Shown here: positions 1 through 12,166 of the stretch, one piece after another
How the letters are laid out: every line of letters begins with the position of its first letter
Position numbering within the stretch: the first letter of the stretch is position 1
NCBI RefSeq assembly: GCF_042242105.1
Contig: NC_092029.1
Coordinates: 3,820,885 to 3,884,884 of the forward strand
Reading direction: 5' to 3'
Origin: Pempheris klunzingeri
Taxonomy: Eukaryota; Chordata; Actinopteri; Acropomatiformes; Pempheridae
Length of the DNA: 64,000 bases
Made by a program: the position numbers and the translations under genes
The notes under the pieces: generated by a model
Seen by the model: the letters and a program-made list of their open reading frames with translations, nothing else
What the model was told of the DNA's origin: nothing
Database searches by the model: none

Positions 1-445
1 ATTTAACTCCACCTTGATGTCAAACCTCAAACACAAAGAATTAATTATAGCACAGGATAAATGTAAAAACACGTTTGCATTGCTGTTCTTTTAATCTTAT
101 GATTAAGATAAATAATATCCATGAATAACGTTACAAACACTTTAAAGTCCATGTTCGTATTTGAAGAAATATTACAGCTATTTCAGTGCTTTCATTACAG
201 GCCTGTCACTAAATGATAAAGTGGGTAGGAAAAACATTTTCACTCCAGTTGTAATGAAGAGAAATATCATTTTGTCAGTCATTACGTTTCCTTAGCTTTT
301 TTCCGTAACTTTTCTTTGGCTGCCCAAAAAACATTTTTACCTTTCCTACCAAATAAAAACAGCCCAGTCTGAGAAAAAAATTAATATCAACATTTACATG
401 TTCATGTACCTGTGACGTTATTTATCTTCAGTCTTTATTTTTCAG
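1..445. other. Noncoding lead-in, probably an intron of the tcp10-like gene
   Basis: This AT-rich stretch holds no convincing coding sequence. It ends in a pyrimidine-rich tract and an AG at 444-445, which is the acceptor of the first tcp10-like exon in the window. It is therefore most likely intron, or the intron after a noncoding first exon. Nothing else was recognised here. Confidence 0.6.
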
Positions 446-3400
446 AACCATAGTGAGATGGTGACAGAGGGACGTCACTTCTTGCAGGATGGTGAGGGCA
501 TTTCCAGGATGGACAGAAATAATTTGAAGGTCTCTGACCAGCAGGAGGTCCAGAGGAGCCCTTCCCTCAGCCAACAGCTACCCAGCAGGAAGTTAACCTC
601 TGGCAGCCAAAGGCGCTCCTCTGCCCCATTTATGGTCTTCAAGGACGAAGGAACTCAGCCTGAGACCTCTCCGTCTGATCATAGCCAAGGGTTTGGGACT
701 TTACAAGACTTTTGGTCTGGATTATATAATCCTCAGACACCCCAGTGCAGCCAGAAAAAGACCCAAACTGAGATCCAGGCTCAGGCTGAAGTCTTTTCCC
801 TGGAACAGACTTACCTCAACATTCCTCCCTTGCCCCAAACTGAAACTCTGCCTTTCCAAGAAAAAGATACTTTAGAAAATGAAGACAAAGTTAGCCAATC
901 ACAAGAGGGAAACAAGTCCAGAGAGAAATCCCATTTGGAGGAGAAAAAGAACAGTGATAACGCTCATTCAAGAGAGCCAGAATGCAGAATTAATCAATCA
1001 CTTTCTAAGCTGACAGCCTCTGTTGGCAAGTCTTTCAGGGAGGAAAGGGTGAGGCATCAAGAAATGGAAAACACTGGTGGGACTGAAAGAAAAATTGTTG
1101 ACGAAGACAAGGTGAAAGGTCAGTGTGAATTCACAGCACCTCGTAGAGAAATGGCTGTGAGCTCATCTGGTGCCCGCTCAGAGGATCGGTGGGAAGAGCA
1201 GAAGAACACACGCGTGTGGATGCCCAAACATCCCAGCACTGTGCATCAATCAAACTTGGAGCAAGATTTCAACATTTCCCCCCCTTTGAGGGACAACAGA
1301 GTTTCCCCTCGGGCCTGGAGAAATCAGGAAGTTATTGTTAGTTTTAAGACCATGAACGACCACATGGAGAGAGTCTCAAGCTTTAACATGGAAACTGAAT
1401 CCACAGGCCGTGATGAAACAAAAACACATTTTCATCTCTGTCAGTGCAGCAGGTCAAGCCCAGGAAGCGACACAGGCTCAAGATGGGTCAAAAGTCAGAA
1501 ACAAGCTACTACAACAATAACAGCATTTTGTCTTTGTGCGCCAAGTAACACAAGTGAGGCCTCAACACCTCTGAAACGCAGCACATTTCCCATGCATTCC
1601 ACCACAAGAAGCACTTGTAGTAGTGGTGGTGGCAGTGAAGATGAAGATAACCAACTCTCCCAGTGTCAGCAGTTTCCCAAGCTCCCATCCCCTCCTCCCT
1701 GCCTGGGCCTCCAGGATTCCCATTTAAATCTATCAGAGGATGATTATGGGACTGAGGCTGGGGAGGGAGGGATTTTCCTGGGGATCCAGAAACTAAGACA
1801 AGACCAGTGTGTGGGATCTGAACTAGGGCCTCAGCGACGGTCCTGTTCCTCTAGCTCCAACAGAGATGGTAAAACTCATGATTGTAATTTTTATATATAT
1901 ATAACATATATTCAGGTCTTGCTTTGATATTTGTGATTTAATCTAGAAGTGATTCAAGTGAAGTAAAAATAAACAAAACACATTTGTGAATGGAGCAGAA
2001 GTTAAAGGATAACTTTGGTATTTTTAAAGTAGGGCCCTATTTTTTGGACTGGTAGGTACAAAAAGTTTTAGAATTAACGGTCTACTGTTTTCTCCATTGG
2101 CAAGTTTTTCATGTTATAGTGTGACTTTGTTGTTTTAAAGGGTTCATTTGCATCAGAACCAACATGTTAAAACAGCAGTCACAGTAATTAGACCGTGCTC
2201 TGCCAAGTAAAATGTTTGTTTTTGTCAATGGAGTCTGGTGGCTTTGAACCAGCAGGATCTATCAGGTCTATCTCTGCAGGGATCCTTTCCACAATGTTGT
2301 CAGACACGTAGAATAACAGTCTGAGCCAGTCAGGGGCTAAAACAAGCACTTTTAGTGGACGTACTTTCATGAGCCAGGATGCCCCAAAGGACTGCATTAC
2401 AGACGTTGTTGCCTTTTTCTTGGCTGCTGGCTGAGGTGATCGACTGAACAAATTCCAAAACAAGTCATTTTCAACTAAAAATATGTAAAGATAGGGCCCA
2501 GTTTTAAAAATATCAAAGTTATCCTTTAAGGGATGTATTAGTATTGCTTTTTTTTTCTTTTTTCTTTTTACATGTCTTCAATTCCTTTGTCAGAGTCAAG
2601 GCAGGAAACCTGGTACAAAAACCAGTCATCCAGCCAAGAGCATCTTTCAGAGCACAGAAGGGCATATGACAGAGGTAAGAACCGAAGGGGGAGGCAGAAG
2701 GATAGGAAACCATGTGGGATGAAGGACTAAAATATACTCAGGTATTTTAAAACACACAGTGTTATTATTCCTGTTCTTCATTTGTTAATATTTAATCAAA
2801 CAGTTGATATAATAACATTTATTATGTACACACCACCCTCACACATTCACACACACATAAATATGTAAACACCACACAAACATGCCAGATCCAGTTTACA
2901 GCCCTTTAATGTCATATATCTGTGTCTGCCTTGTCTCATTGTCTTTTAATTGCATAGATAGAAAAGCAAAGTAAAAGTTAAAAGAAAGACCTGTAACCTC
3001 TCAGTTACAGTGTGGGGTGCAGTGCATTGGTTAGAAAACTAAACAAGCCAAGGCTGTGCGATACACATACAGGCACTAGAGTTTGACTGACATTCATTTT
3101 GAAGGCTGAAACTGACATTTTTGGGGTTTTCCTCAGTTGCACAGTTGTCATATTTCAGAGCTTTAACATGCTCTGAAACAGCACTGGATGGCCTACAGCT
3201 ATTTTAGATTCAATATATAAAACAGCAGCTTCATGTGGGTACAAGTGTTTAATGTTCAGCCAGCCGGAAGACAAAGGAAAATTCCAGGATATGTCACCTT
3301 ACCATATTTCCCAAACTGTGACTCATGTTAATTTAGCACGCATCCCCTCTGTTCTTGAGATTTGGGGAAATTACAACCTGTGTTAAAAGCCGTGTTTCAG

Positions 3401-6400
3401 GGAAACTGCAGGAGGCTTTCCAGAAACTGTGAGTAAAGACAGTAGCTGTGTGGAATGACTGCGTAGGGATCTGACTTAACTACGTACAGCACTGGAGAAG
3501 TCATTTATTATTGTATCAAGAGGAATTAATTGACACTAAGACTTGTGACTATATCAGCCACTAACAGGCTACGACATATACTAAGTGCCAGAGAAACAGT
3601 GCAGGCCTACCAGCTCAGCGAACTGTATTTTATTTCTGTCCTTATTTGTACACCTACAGTAACTGTAAAAAAAAAAAAAAAAGAGCTTCAGCATGCTTCA
3701 AACAAAGCAACAGCTGAAACTCTCTTACCCACACATGTAAGACATCAGGCTGCGTTCTGCAGTTCTTTTTACATTTTTGAGCAGCAAACGTCCAGTTCTT
3801 GACACGACTTCCACAGTTTTTTTCGTATTTAGTCCATGAATGCCTTCCAAGAGAGACTTTCAACAAGTTTGCTACAATTTCCATAATTCTGGTACTTAAA
3901 AGTCTGTTTTATTTATTTTTTCACGTCTAGGGGATCAAACCTTGAAGAAGTATTCACTGAAACCAGAACCAGAACAAGACGAAACAAAAATGGCACAAAC
4001 ATCTTGTGGATTTCAAAGGTAAAAACACCTTGTGGTATTCTGACAACATGTAAAGCACATTTAGTAAAGTTTCAGTGTGTCATCTGATTAACAATCTGTC
4101 TTATCTAAGCAGCACCACATCAGCCAGGAAGTGAGCTGGTGTAATTTTATTGGTTTAACATAATGTCAGCTTAAGCTTCCTTTGTGGTTTATTATCTTTT
4201 CTCTTCTCCTGCAGAATGCATGCACACAAGAAGTAATGCTAACCTAAACAACAGAACTGATGTCAGGTTTTATAAGATTATATTGGCTGACTGTGGTCCT
4301 GGAAAGTCCCTGTAGCTTTTTCAGTTTAGATATTTCAGGTCCGTACGATCCTTTCTAGCCATGCTGGTGACATGGCTCTGTTTGAGGTAATGCTGGTCAG
4401 TGCACCACTTTGTCCAGACTGAAATATCTCCAGACTATTACATGGACTGCCATGAAATCTTTTCCAGACATTCATGTTGCCTCAGGATAAATAACTTTAT
4501 TAATACTGTGTCTTTTTAATCCGCCTCGTCAGATCATTTTTGTAATTTGTCCAACAGCCTGAGCTGTAGTGTGGGTTCAGTTCAAATAAGCAAAAGTTAT
4601 TACGCTAACAAGCTAAACTAAGACGGTGAACGTGTTAAACTGTAAACTCTCAGTCTTGTTATATTATTTCTAACATTATTTCCTAAGTGCCTCTGTTTAT
4701 TTGCAGAGAAAGAGTGGATCACAAAGTTGAGCTCAAGAGGGGCTGCAAAGGAGATAATGTCCTCTCTGACAGAGCGGAGAGTCAGGCCATGAGAAATCAA
4801 CACAAGCTTCAGTCCAGAGAAGTCCAGGTCAGTTTTTGGTGGGAGAAAATGGGGCTGTGTCAGACCAGACATATCAGGAGTACTCTCATGTTCAGATTTG
4901 CTACCAGTTACAATTACACCTTTGTTATGATGACCACATTAACTACATTTAAAATACACAAAATATAGTTTTTTACTCTTATTCTGACAAAGACAACATT
5001 CCTACTAAGCTGTTGTGTTACATGGCTAATGAAGATGAATATTCCACTCATGTTTAAATAAAACTGTTTAAATGCAGCCATACATACTCCAATTAATGTA
5101 ACATGCACCCATGATGTACAGTATGTCCTACGGAATAAGAGCAAAACAGTGGAATATTTTGTGAATGTGATATCCAAGTCTTTCTAAATGTTTAAATGCA
5201 GGTGTATTTCTCCCTCCGATCAGAAATGTTGGCTTTTCTTTTGGGCAGCATGTCTCCCTGCAGCCTTGGAAACTGTTGACTAGTTTTCAGGGTTTTTAAT
5301 ATGAAAAAAAACTCCCAGGCAGGCAGTTAGAGGTATAGATTTTAGGATTACAATAACACAGGAGCAGAATACAAAAACTCAAACGAATGACGAACAAAAG
5401 GCAAACCGACAAGCTGCAAAGCACCAGGGCTGGTATAAGAGGGAGGGAAGGCTGATGAGGAAAGTGAAGACACGTGAGGGTAACAAAGATCAAGGGCAGA
5501 CAGTTGCGTGAGTGGGAAAACACAGGATACGACGAATAACAAGACCAGAAAACACAAACACAAAAAGGGGAAATGAGGACCAGAAATAATCCATTTAGTC
5601 AAATATCCATGAAATATCAGAAAAGTCTTTTAACTAAAAAAAGGAGGCAAAAGAGAAGCAGCTCACGACACATTCAGAATATCCAGGCAGATTAATGAGA
5701 CTTAATGAGTGAGATGTGCTGCAGTAAGATGTAACTAGATGTAAAGGCGTCCGGCTGAACTTCTTAGAAGGTTCATTTCATTGTTCTTTTCAGGGGATTT
5801 GTTGACAACAATAAAATCATAAAACAACGGCAGCATATCTCTCAAACCACATAACTGGTTTGGCTGCTATCACCTTGTTGTGTTGCTTAACAAACTGCTT
5901 TGTTTCCCATGACATCACTGGCCTGTTTCACAACACCACCTGTCCCGCCAAGCTTTTTCCTGCACACACATTTGAAGTGCTTCCTCGTGAACTTGTATCT
6001 GTGTCAGAGCCATACCTTGATAAGAATTTACTACGGCACATTTCCTCAAAGCTCCTTCCCAGTATTCCCTTGAGCCATGAATACCTCTCACGCCTACAGT
6101 GTGCATGTTGCAGAACTGGTACCACGAGTGTCATGAGCATTTAGTAGATAAGAAGCTCTTTTATAGCCGTGCTTCAACAATACTTTCAGGCACCACTTTA
6201 ACCGTTCAATACGAGGATAAAGAGTCTGAAATAGGTGTGAAACCTGCCTCCACTTGATGACAATAGATTAAGTTGTTAATGTTGATGGAAGGACACTTCT
6301 GAGAAACTACATGAGGATTGTGTGAGCACTTTATACCACTGAATTTGGATGATTCACACTCTGTAGCAGGAACTATTATTTACTGGAGTTTCTTCTTTCA

Positions 6401-7188
6401 AACACACCGGGACGAGTTGCTGCCTGTTTTTCTCTTATGTAACTCATCAGCTTGTCATACTGGAAAACAATTGTCGTTGCCACTTAAGAACTTATTGTCA
6501 GGAGGCGTGGTAAAGACGGCCGTTATTTCACAGCCACAGAAACTGGACGTGTAAGGCTGAAGGTGCCAGTTGTTTCCCAAGGATCTTTAAAGGGTTGCAG
6601 GGAACTTGTGAAGTCGCTGCTGGCAAAATAAGAAATGGTTTCACTTCAGTGTATTTGCTACATACAGTTAAACCTCAAACTACATCTAACTCATTTAATT
6701 TGCTGTGTTATTATGTGACTTTAGTGTCTTAAATGGTTAGTTCACATCTGAATTAAAGTGTTGATCAAGGCAGCTGTACAACAGCAACTCCAGCGTTCTG
6801 TGAAGTAAAACGACTGTTCTTGTCAATGGAGTCTGGTGGTTTCAATGAGGGAGAAGAGAACGAGAGAATGGCTTTAGTTCCCTGTCAAAAAGGGCTTTCT
6901 GGTGGAAAATGTTCTAAATATAGTGTACACTTCTAGAGCAGAGCTAACAGTTTTATTTATTATTTTAAGATATCTCAAGATGTTGCACCTGTAAAAATAA
7001 AAAATAAAAGAAATATTATAATTCAATAATTTTTAGAGTTTAAGAAGCTTGAAGTTATTTCCTGTCTCCTGACAGAGACTCTTGTTATCAGGTGTGATTC
7101 AGAGCCATTTAACATCCTTGTGTAAATCTGTGCAAACATTTACAAACATACTCCCACATCTTAAAGTCAACACGAGTCACACACAGAG

Positions 7189-7242
<54 letters not shown>

Positions 7243-10200
7243 GCCCTCAGGCGACAGATGGAGGCCCTTCAGCAGCAGTTCAAGCACACTGAGAGTGACT
7301 GGTCTGTAGTTCGACACCAGCTGGACGAGCTGATCAGAGAAACCTCTGAGCTGAGGAGGAAACTTACAGCTATGCGACAGCGCTGCCCATTGGCCGACAG
7401 GTGTACTGCACAAACGCACACTGTGCTGGAGGACGGACAGACCGAGGTAAAACACACCGGTGGTGGAAGCAACATTCACTCAAGTACAGTTTGATGTACT
7501 TCATTCTTCTGCTCCACAACATTTCAGAGAGAAGCACTTTCACATTTTGTTAATAATACTTTTGGACTTTTTTGTAACATTTTCAATGCAGGACTTTACT
7601 TTGTAATGGATTACTTTTAGACTATGGTATTTTTACTGACTTAAGTACAATGTCTTCCACCACAGAAATGTTCTGTATGGTCTTCTTCTATGTACGTCAC
7701 AAATCATTATGAATCTCATCAACATCGTGTCTCCGCTATTTTATCCTCAATAATCAACATCTCCTATCAATAATTTGTCAAAATAGTTCTTCAGTGTAAT
7801 TTATCTTGGAGAATTGTCTCTTTCAGTGAAAGCAGACATCACAATATCTCAAGCTTTGGTTATGAATGCATCCATCTCCATGGAACAAAATATACTAAGT
7901 GGCAAGTGAAGCCCCAACACAAACATTTCCTGTTAATACCATATATGTAAATACTTTAGCCTAAGTGTTGACATTCAGATTAGCAGTGGACCAGACACTC
8001 AAGCTACTGGCCCACTAGTCTACTTAATCACTTTCAGTGTCACTATCACTTTCAGGGCCTTTGTACCCGCAGTTGATATTCTGCAGATAAAACTGTTGCC
8101 TGTGGCACAAATCACTGTGTTTCGAGTGGTTTCCCTGCAGAAGGCCTAACTGTGTCTCTCAGTTACACAGAGCTGTTTCACAGACCAGTTTGACTGAAAA
8201 CAGCTTAAAAAAACATCTAGTTGAGTAGAAACAAACTTCCTGTACAGGCTGCAGAGTTGATGCCTGCGTGTTGAACACTTCCACTTATACTGGGCCTCAT
8301 GCAAGAACATTTTAATATTCTTGTGCAAGTATTTCAAGTGGGATTCACCAAACTCATTACGGATAAACTTGTTCCTGCCTGATGAATGTCACCTGTTCAT
8401 TAGCATAATCTACACCCCAAAACTGGCCATATAAGGCTGCTTTCTCTGGTCCATTTGAGAGCGAGTTTCAGTCAGAAAAATGTTACCAAAGAGTGAAAAG
8501 AAGACTTTCCCACTGGAGCTGCCAGGAGCATGTCATCAGAGCGGGACCAGCTTGATGTAAAGTTAGGTGTTAAAAAATGTATTTCTGAAGCAAAGCGGTT
8601 CATTTCCAATAATGAGAGGCAGTCAGGGCGGATGAGACATTCAAAGGATGGAGATATTCAAAGAAAGAATATTATAGCCGACAGGAGGTGATGTTGCACT
8701 GGATCACAACCTGCATAAAAAGCCTGAGGCAGCTGTCAGAGTTTCTGTGCCAAAATAAAAATGTAAACTCAAAAGTAAATTGGCAAGCAACGATATCATG
8801 ATAACTGATTTTAGATTAACCTCGTCGTAGTTGTATACTTTTAATTTTGCTCATTTTGGTATTGAACTCTGAATTCCTTCACATGAAAGACATTCTATCT
8901 GTCCGTAAGTCATAAGACACAGATGAACCGTACATTTTATTCATACTCAACAGAAAATTATTTGAAATAGTTTTTTATTTGCCACTTAAGAACAAATCTG
9001 TCCTTGTGAGTGGTTCTTGCATAAGCCCCATTGTTTCATAAACTAATTTAGCTTTTAATCACGGGCAAAAGTTAAAAAACAACATTTTCTGGCCCAAAAA
9101 AATGTCAAGCTGTATTTTACAGTTTCATAGAAAAGTAGGCAGAGAAGAAAACATAGACAGACACAGAGATGGTCTCATCTTTGAATACTGTTCTGCTGGT
9201 TTGACCTGCTGTAGCTCCATTAGCTGCTACAAGTAAATGAAACCATGCTGCCCTCCACTGGCCCTCAGTGTCCTTTCTCTGATGAGAGAGAACTACTGGA
9301 GAGGGCAGCTAGGAAAGCATGAGAGCTACTTCTACTGACATATATCTGCATGACTCAGCAGCAGTCAGCATTCATTGTTTCGTTGTTGGTAGACACAAGA
9401 TGCCGTAAATCACAGAAGATACACTTAAATAATTATATGCATTATATTATATTGTAATGTATATTGTTATCTGTGTGCTTTTTCATCTCAACAACTTTTG
9501 ATGCTTCTTTCTGTTGTACAGAAATTCTAGAGCTCACCTTTATTGAAATATATAATACACTGCTAAGTGTTTTTTAAGCACCCCGGCAATAATTTATGAG
9601 GACGTACAAAAGATGGTGTCAAAGCACTGACTGACCTCATTACATGTTCATGTAGTGCAAGTCGATATGCTCCCAGTGCCAGTTCTGTCACTGCCCAAAC
9701 TTGATTTTACTTTCAAATAAAAAAGGATTGGAGCTCTTTCAGAGATAATAAGGATAAATCTTTCACAGCAGAGTGTGTTGTTGTATTTATCTGTGGAGTA
9801 CTAAACTGAATTTCAAGCTGATGTGTTATATATAAAGAATTTATTGATAGCAACACAGACATCATAATAAACTTAATTACCTTTTAAAGTGGTTTGTAGG
9901 AATGAGACTAAATCACCTAAAAATTTAAATCAATAACTGATTCTTGACAATTAAGTGCTGATGAAGATTTGTTTGTTTCCCAAGATGGAGCAGCTCCTCT
10001 CTAACCGGTGCAGCCTGGTGGCCTCCACTGACAGGACGAGGAAAGTGGTTTCTCCAGACCTCAAGACGAAGACAGTCACATTCTTCAATGGGGACATCAA
10101 ACATATTTTGGAGGATGGGAAAGTGGTGAGCTCTGTGGCCACGTGTGTCACCTTTATGTATGTTTAAAGACTTGATATCAGGGCTTTAGATGCTGCAATA

Positions 10201-11730
10201 ATCCGTTTGTGCTTTCATTGTTGGCGTCCATGTACAGGTGTATTACTACGCTGGCTCACAGACAACACACACCACCTACCCGAGTGGCCTGGAGGTCCTT
10301 CACTTCCCCAACAAGCAGATTGGTAAGAGACGCACACGAGCGTCTGGATGGACAAATCTACGTCCTATAGGGAACTATTATGGTTTGAGTTTTGCATTAT
10401 ATATATTTGATATTATATATTCTTCATCTTTAAAGTGAGTAAACACAGTGGAGCGTTTAGTAGCTAAACAGGCAGATCCTTATCCTCAGGGAAAAAAAGA
10501 AAAGAGAGTGAATCATATTCACCAAGTGGAACAAACTCAACTCTAAATGAATAATTACATTGTTCCATAACTGCTGAATGTGTAGAGACAAAGAATAAGC
10601 ACTCCACCATCAAATTAAAAGATACGCTAATATATTTGAATGCTGAATAATGTATAGTTCAATGCTCTTAAGTGGACAAGAAAATCAGTTATAACAGATT
10701 TAATCTTATTTGTCTTTATGTCAAAAAGAAACAACTGAAAGAGCATGTAAACTACAAAACACTAAAATTGCTACCAACCAAACCAGATCGTGGTTTTGAA
10801 TTAAAGGCCAACAATGTTCTGATTTATTGGAAATGGACTCAGTTTAAACTGTCGTAATCATCTGTAACAGATAATAAAGTGCACACAGTCCCTAGTTTAA
10901 GACTACAGTTCATAGGCTAGTATTTCCTTTGTAATGTGTCTCCGTCTGTAACAGAGAAGCGACACCCTGGGGGGAAGAGAGAGATCTTATTTCCAGACCA
11001 GACCATCAAGTATTTGGAGCCTGATGGCAGCGAGAAGACAATCTTCCCTGATGGCACCATCGTTCACCTTTCACAGTAAGACTGAAGTCACTGCCACGTG
11101 AACACAGGGTGTCTGCAGGGTCCGAGAGCCAGTGCATCATCAATAGATAAACAATATTAGTACACCACAAGGTAACCAGTTAGAGGACAGACGCTGATGT
11201 CATAGATTTGTTTGTCATATCAAACCCTCCAGACTGTCTGGCCGTATCATATTCTGTATTCTGTTAGCTACATGATGTTCACACACACCTGTCAAATATG
11301 CAAAGTCTCAGTGGATTTATGGTCACTTATGGATGAACATTTGAGATAATATATTCTTGTGTTTGATGTCTGTGTGTTCAGATATGACTGAGTTATGACT
11401 CTGTATGTTGATGTCTGTATGTCACAGCCACTGCTGCAGCTCCAATGCCAAATCAACAGGCAACCAGACTATAATAACTAACAATATTAATATCCATGCA
11501 GTAGTCTGTCTCAGGTCTGTGCCGGTGCTATCTCTTCCAGATCAGGTGAAAAGTTGGTGGAGTTCCCCAGCGGTCAGAGGGAGATCCACACTTCCCAGTA
11601 TAAGAGGAGAGAGGATCCCGATGGGACGGTGAAGACGATCTATGCCGACGGACGACGGGAAACCAAGTACGCATCAGGCAGAGTGCGCGTCAAGGAGAAG
11701 GACCAAGTTACCACCAGACATTTTAAATGA
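446..11730 (+). CDS. tcp10: TCP10/CENPJ-family centriolar protein, 3' part (G-box domain)
   Basis: Eight exons join in frame: 446-1868, 3931-4018, 4707-4827, 7243-7446, 9985-10125, 10238-10322, 10955-11075 and 11541-11730 (TGA stop), about 790 codons. The first exon is long, Ser/Gln/Glu-rich and low in complexity. Exon 7243-7446 encodes a heptad-like coiled coil ([11 protein letters not shown] onward). The last four exons form the G-box (TCP10_C) beta-sheet domain, recognisable from repeated PDG/YADG-type turns such as [15 protein letters not shown] and the ending [12 protein letters not shown]. In CENPJ/CPAP this domain binds STIL and supports centriole assembly; the same role here is inferred. 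The neighbouring TTLL2 favours TCP10 over CENPJ. The true start is unknown: ATG 458 lies 12 nt into an exon with a good acceptor, so coding may begin left of the window. Small exons between 7446 and 9985 could have been missed. Confidence 0.8.
2002..2529. mobile_element. TTAA-flanked miniature inverted-repeat element, copy 1
   Basis: The left end reads TTAAAGGATAACTTTGGTAT. The reverse complement of the right end reads TTAAAGGATAACTTTGATAT, so the termini are nearly perfect inverted repeats with TTAA at both outer edges. The 528-bp interior has no credible transposase. It contains the phrase caatggagtctggtgg, which recurs near 6826 and in the copy at 35444. It lies in the first tcp10-like intron of the window. 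TTAA targets suggest a piggyBac-like mover, but the end sequence alone does not prove that. Confidence 0.75.
6712..6850 (+). mobile_element. Fragment of the TTAA-flanked miniature element
   Basis: This stretch shares ordered words with 2115-2240, including tgtgacttt, the motif ttctgtgaagtaaaa and tgtcaatggagtctggtgg. The terminal inverted repeats are not recognisable here. It is a decayed partial copy in the tcp10-like intron between 4827 and 7243. Confidence 0.55.
7191..7239 (+). repeat. (GT)n microsatellite abutting a splice acceptor
   Basis: About 24 GT units end two bases before the AG (7241-7242) that opens the coiled-coil exon at 7243. The repeat therefore sits where a polypyrimidine tract would normally be. 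UG-rich RNA at a 3' splice site is a known binding context for TDP-43 and CELF proteins; regulation here is only inferred. Confidence 0.9.
8292..9029. mobile_element. Nonautonomous DNA transposon with short inverted termini
   Basis: The left end GGGCCTCATGCAAGAAC and the reverse complement of the right end GGGGCTTATGCAAGAAC differ at two of 17 bases and bound a 738-bp segment in a tcp10-like intron. The interior holds a short broken stretch beginning near 8479 ([15 protein letters not shown]) that could be a remnant of an element-encoded protein, but no long frame survives. GGGC-type ends suggest PIF/Harbinger. The expected 3-bp target duplication is not clean (act versus att), so the superfamily is tentative. 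Confidence 0.55.
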
Positions 11731-12166
11731 ATGAGTGTGTACACATGTGGATGTGTGAGACAGAGATCAATGTGTGTGATCAGTAGACCAATGATCACAG
11801 ACTAGAGATGGGCTCACATTGTAGATCTAACTTAGTTTTTCACCCTCATGTAGCGAGTAATTAATTAATTACTGACTATTTGTACACTATTTATTTAAAG
11901 ATAAAGAGCCCTTGAGGCAGTAAATATTTGTCTTAAATCACAGGAATCTAAATGGTTTGTTTTAAAGTTCAAAGTAAAAACAACAGACAACAATGATTCA
12001 ATATAATTATTCTTTTTCACATGCTGCTGTAAACACAGTGCCTGTGGAGGATCGATCCTTTGGCGTACAACAGTAAAGTGTCCTGTATGTGATGAATGCA
12101 ACAGAAAATCTAAGGAAAAACAAGCCAAAGCTTAGAAATCTGAAATGGAAAAAGAAAAAAGTCACT
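11731..12166. other. Convergent 3' regions of tcp10-like gene and ttll2
   Basis: The two stop codons face each other across 436 bp. The segment must hold the 3'UTRs of both genes. A ttll2 poly(A) signal is visible at 11890-11895 on the minus strand. I saw no AATAAA on the plus strand for the tcp10-like transcript in this stretch, so its 3' end may overlap ttll2. No other gene is apparent. Confidence 0.6.
11890..11895 (-). terminator. Candidate poly(A) signal for ttll2
   Basis: The plus strand reads TTTATT here, which is AATAAA on the minus strand, about 270 bp beyond the ttll2 stop codon. It is the only canonical signal I noticed between the two convergent genes. Confidence 0.5.

Noticed and set aside
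5290-5600. Possible repetitive element rich in caca/aaca words before 5600
   Set aside because: The composition hints at a dispersed repeat, but no termini, duplicates in the window or coding remnant could be found.
7177-7479. Antisense open frame ending in Thr-His repeats
   Set aside because: It is the reverse of the coiled-coil exon plus the GT microsatellite and has no family likeness.
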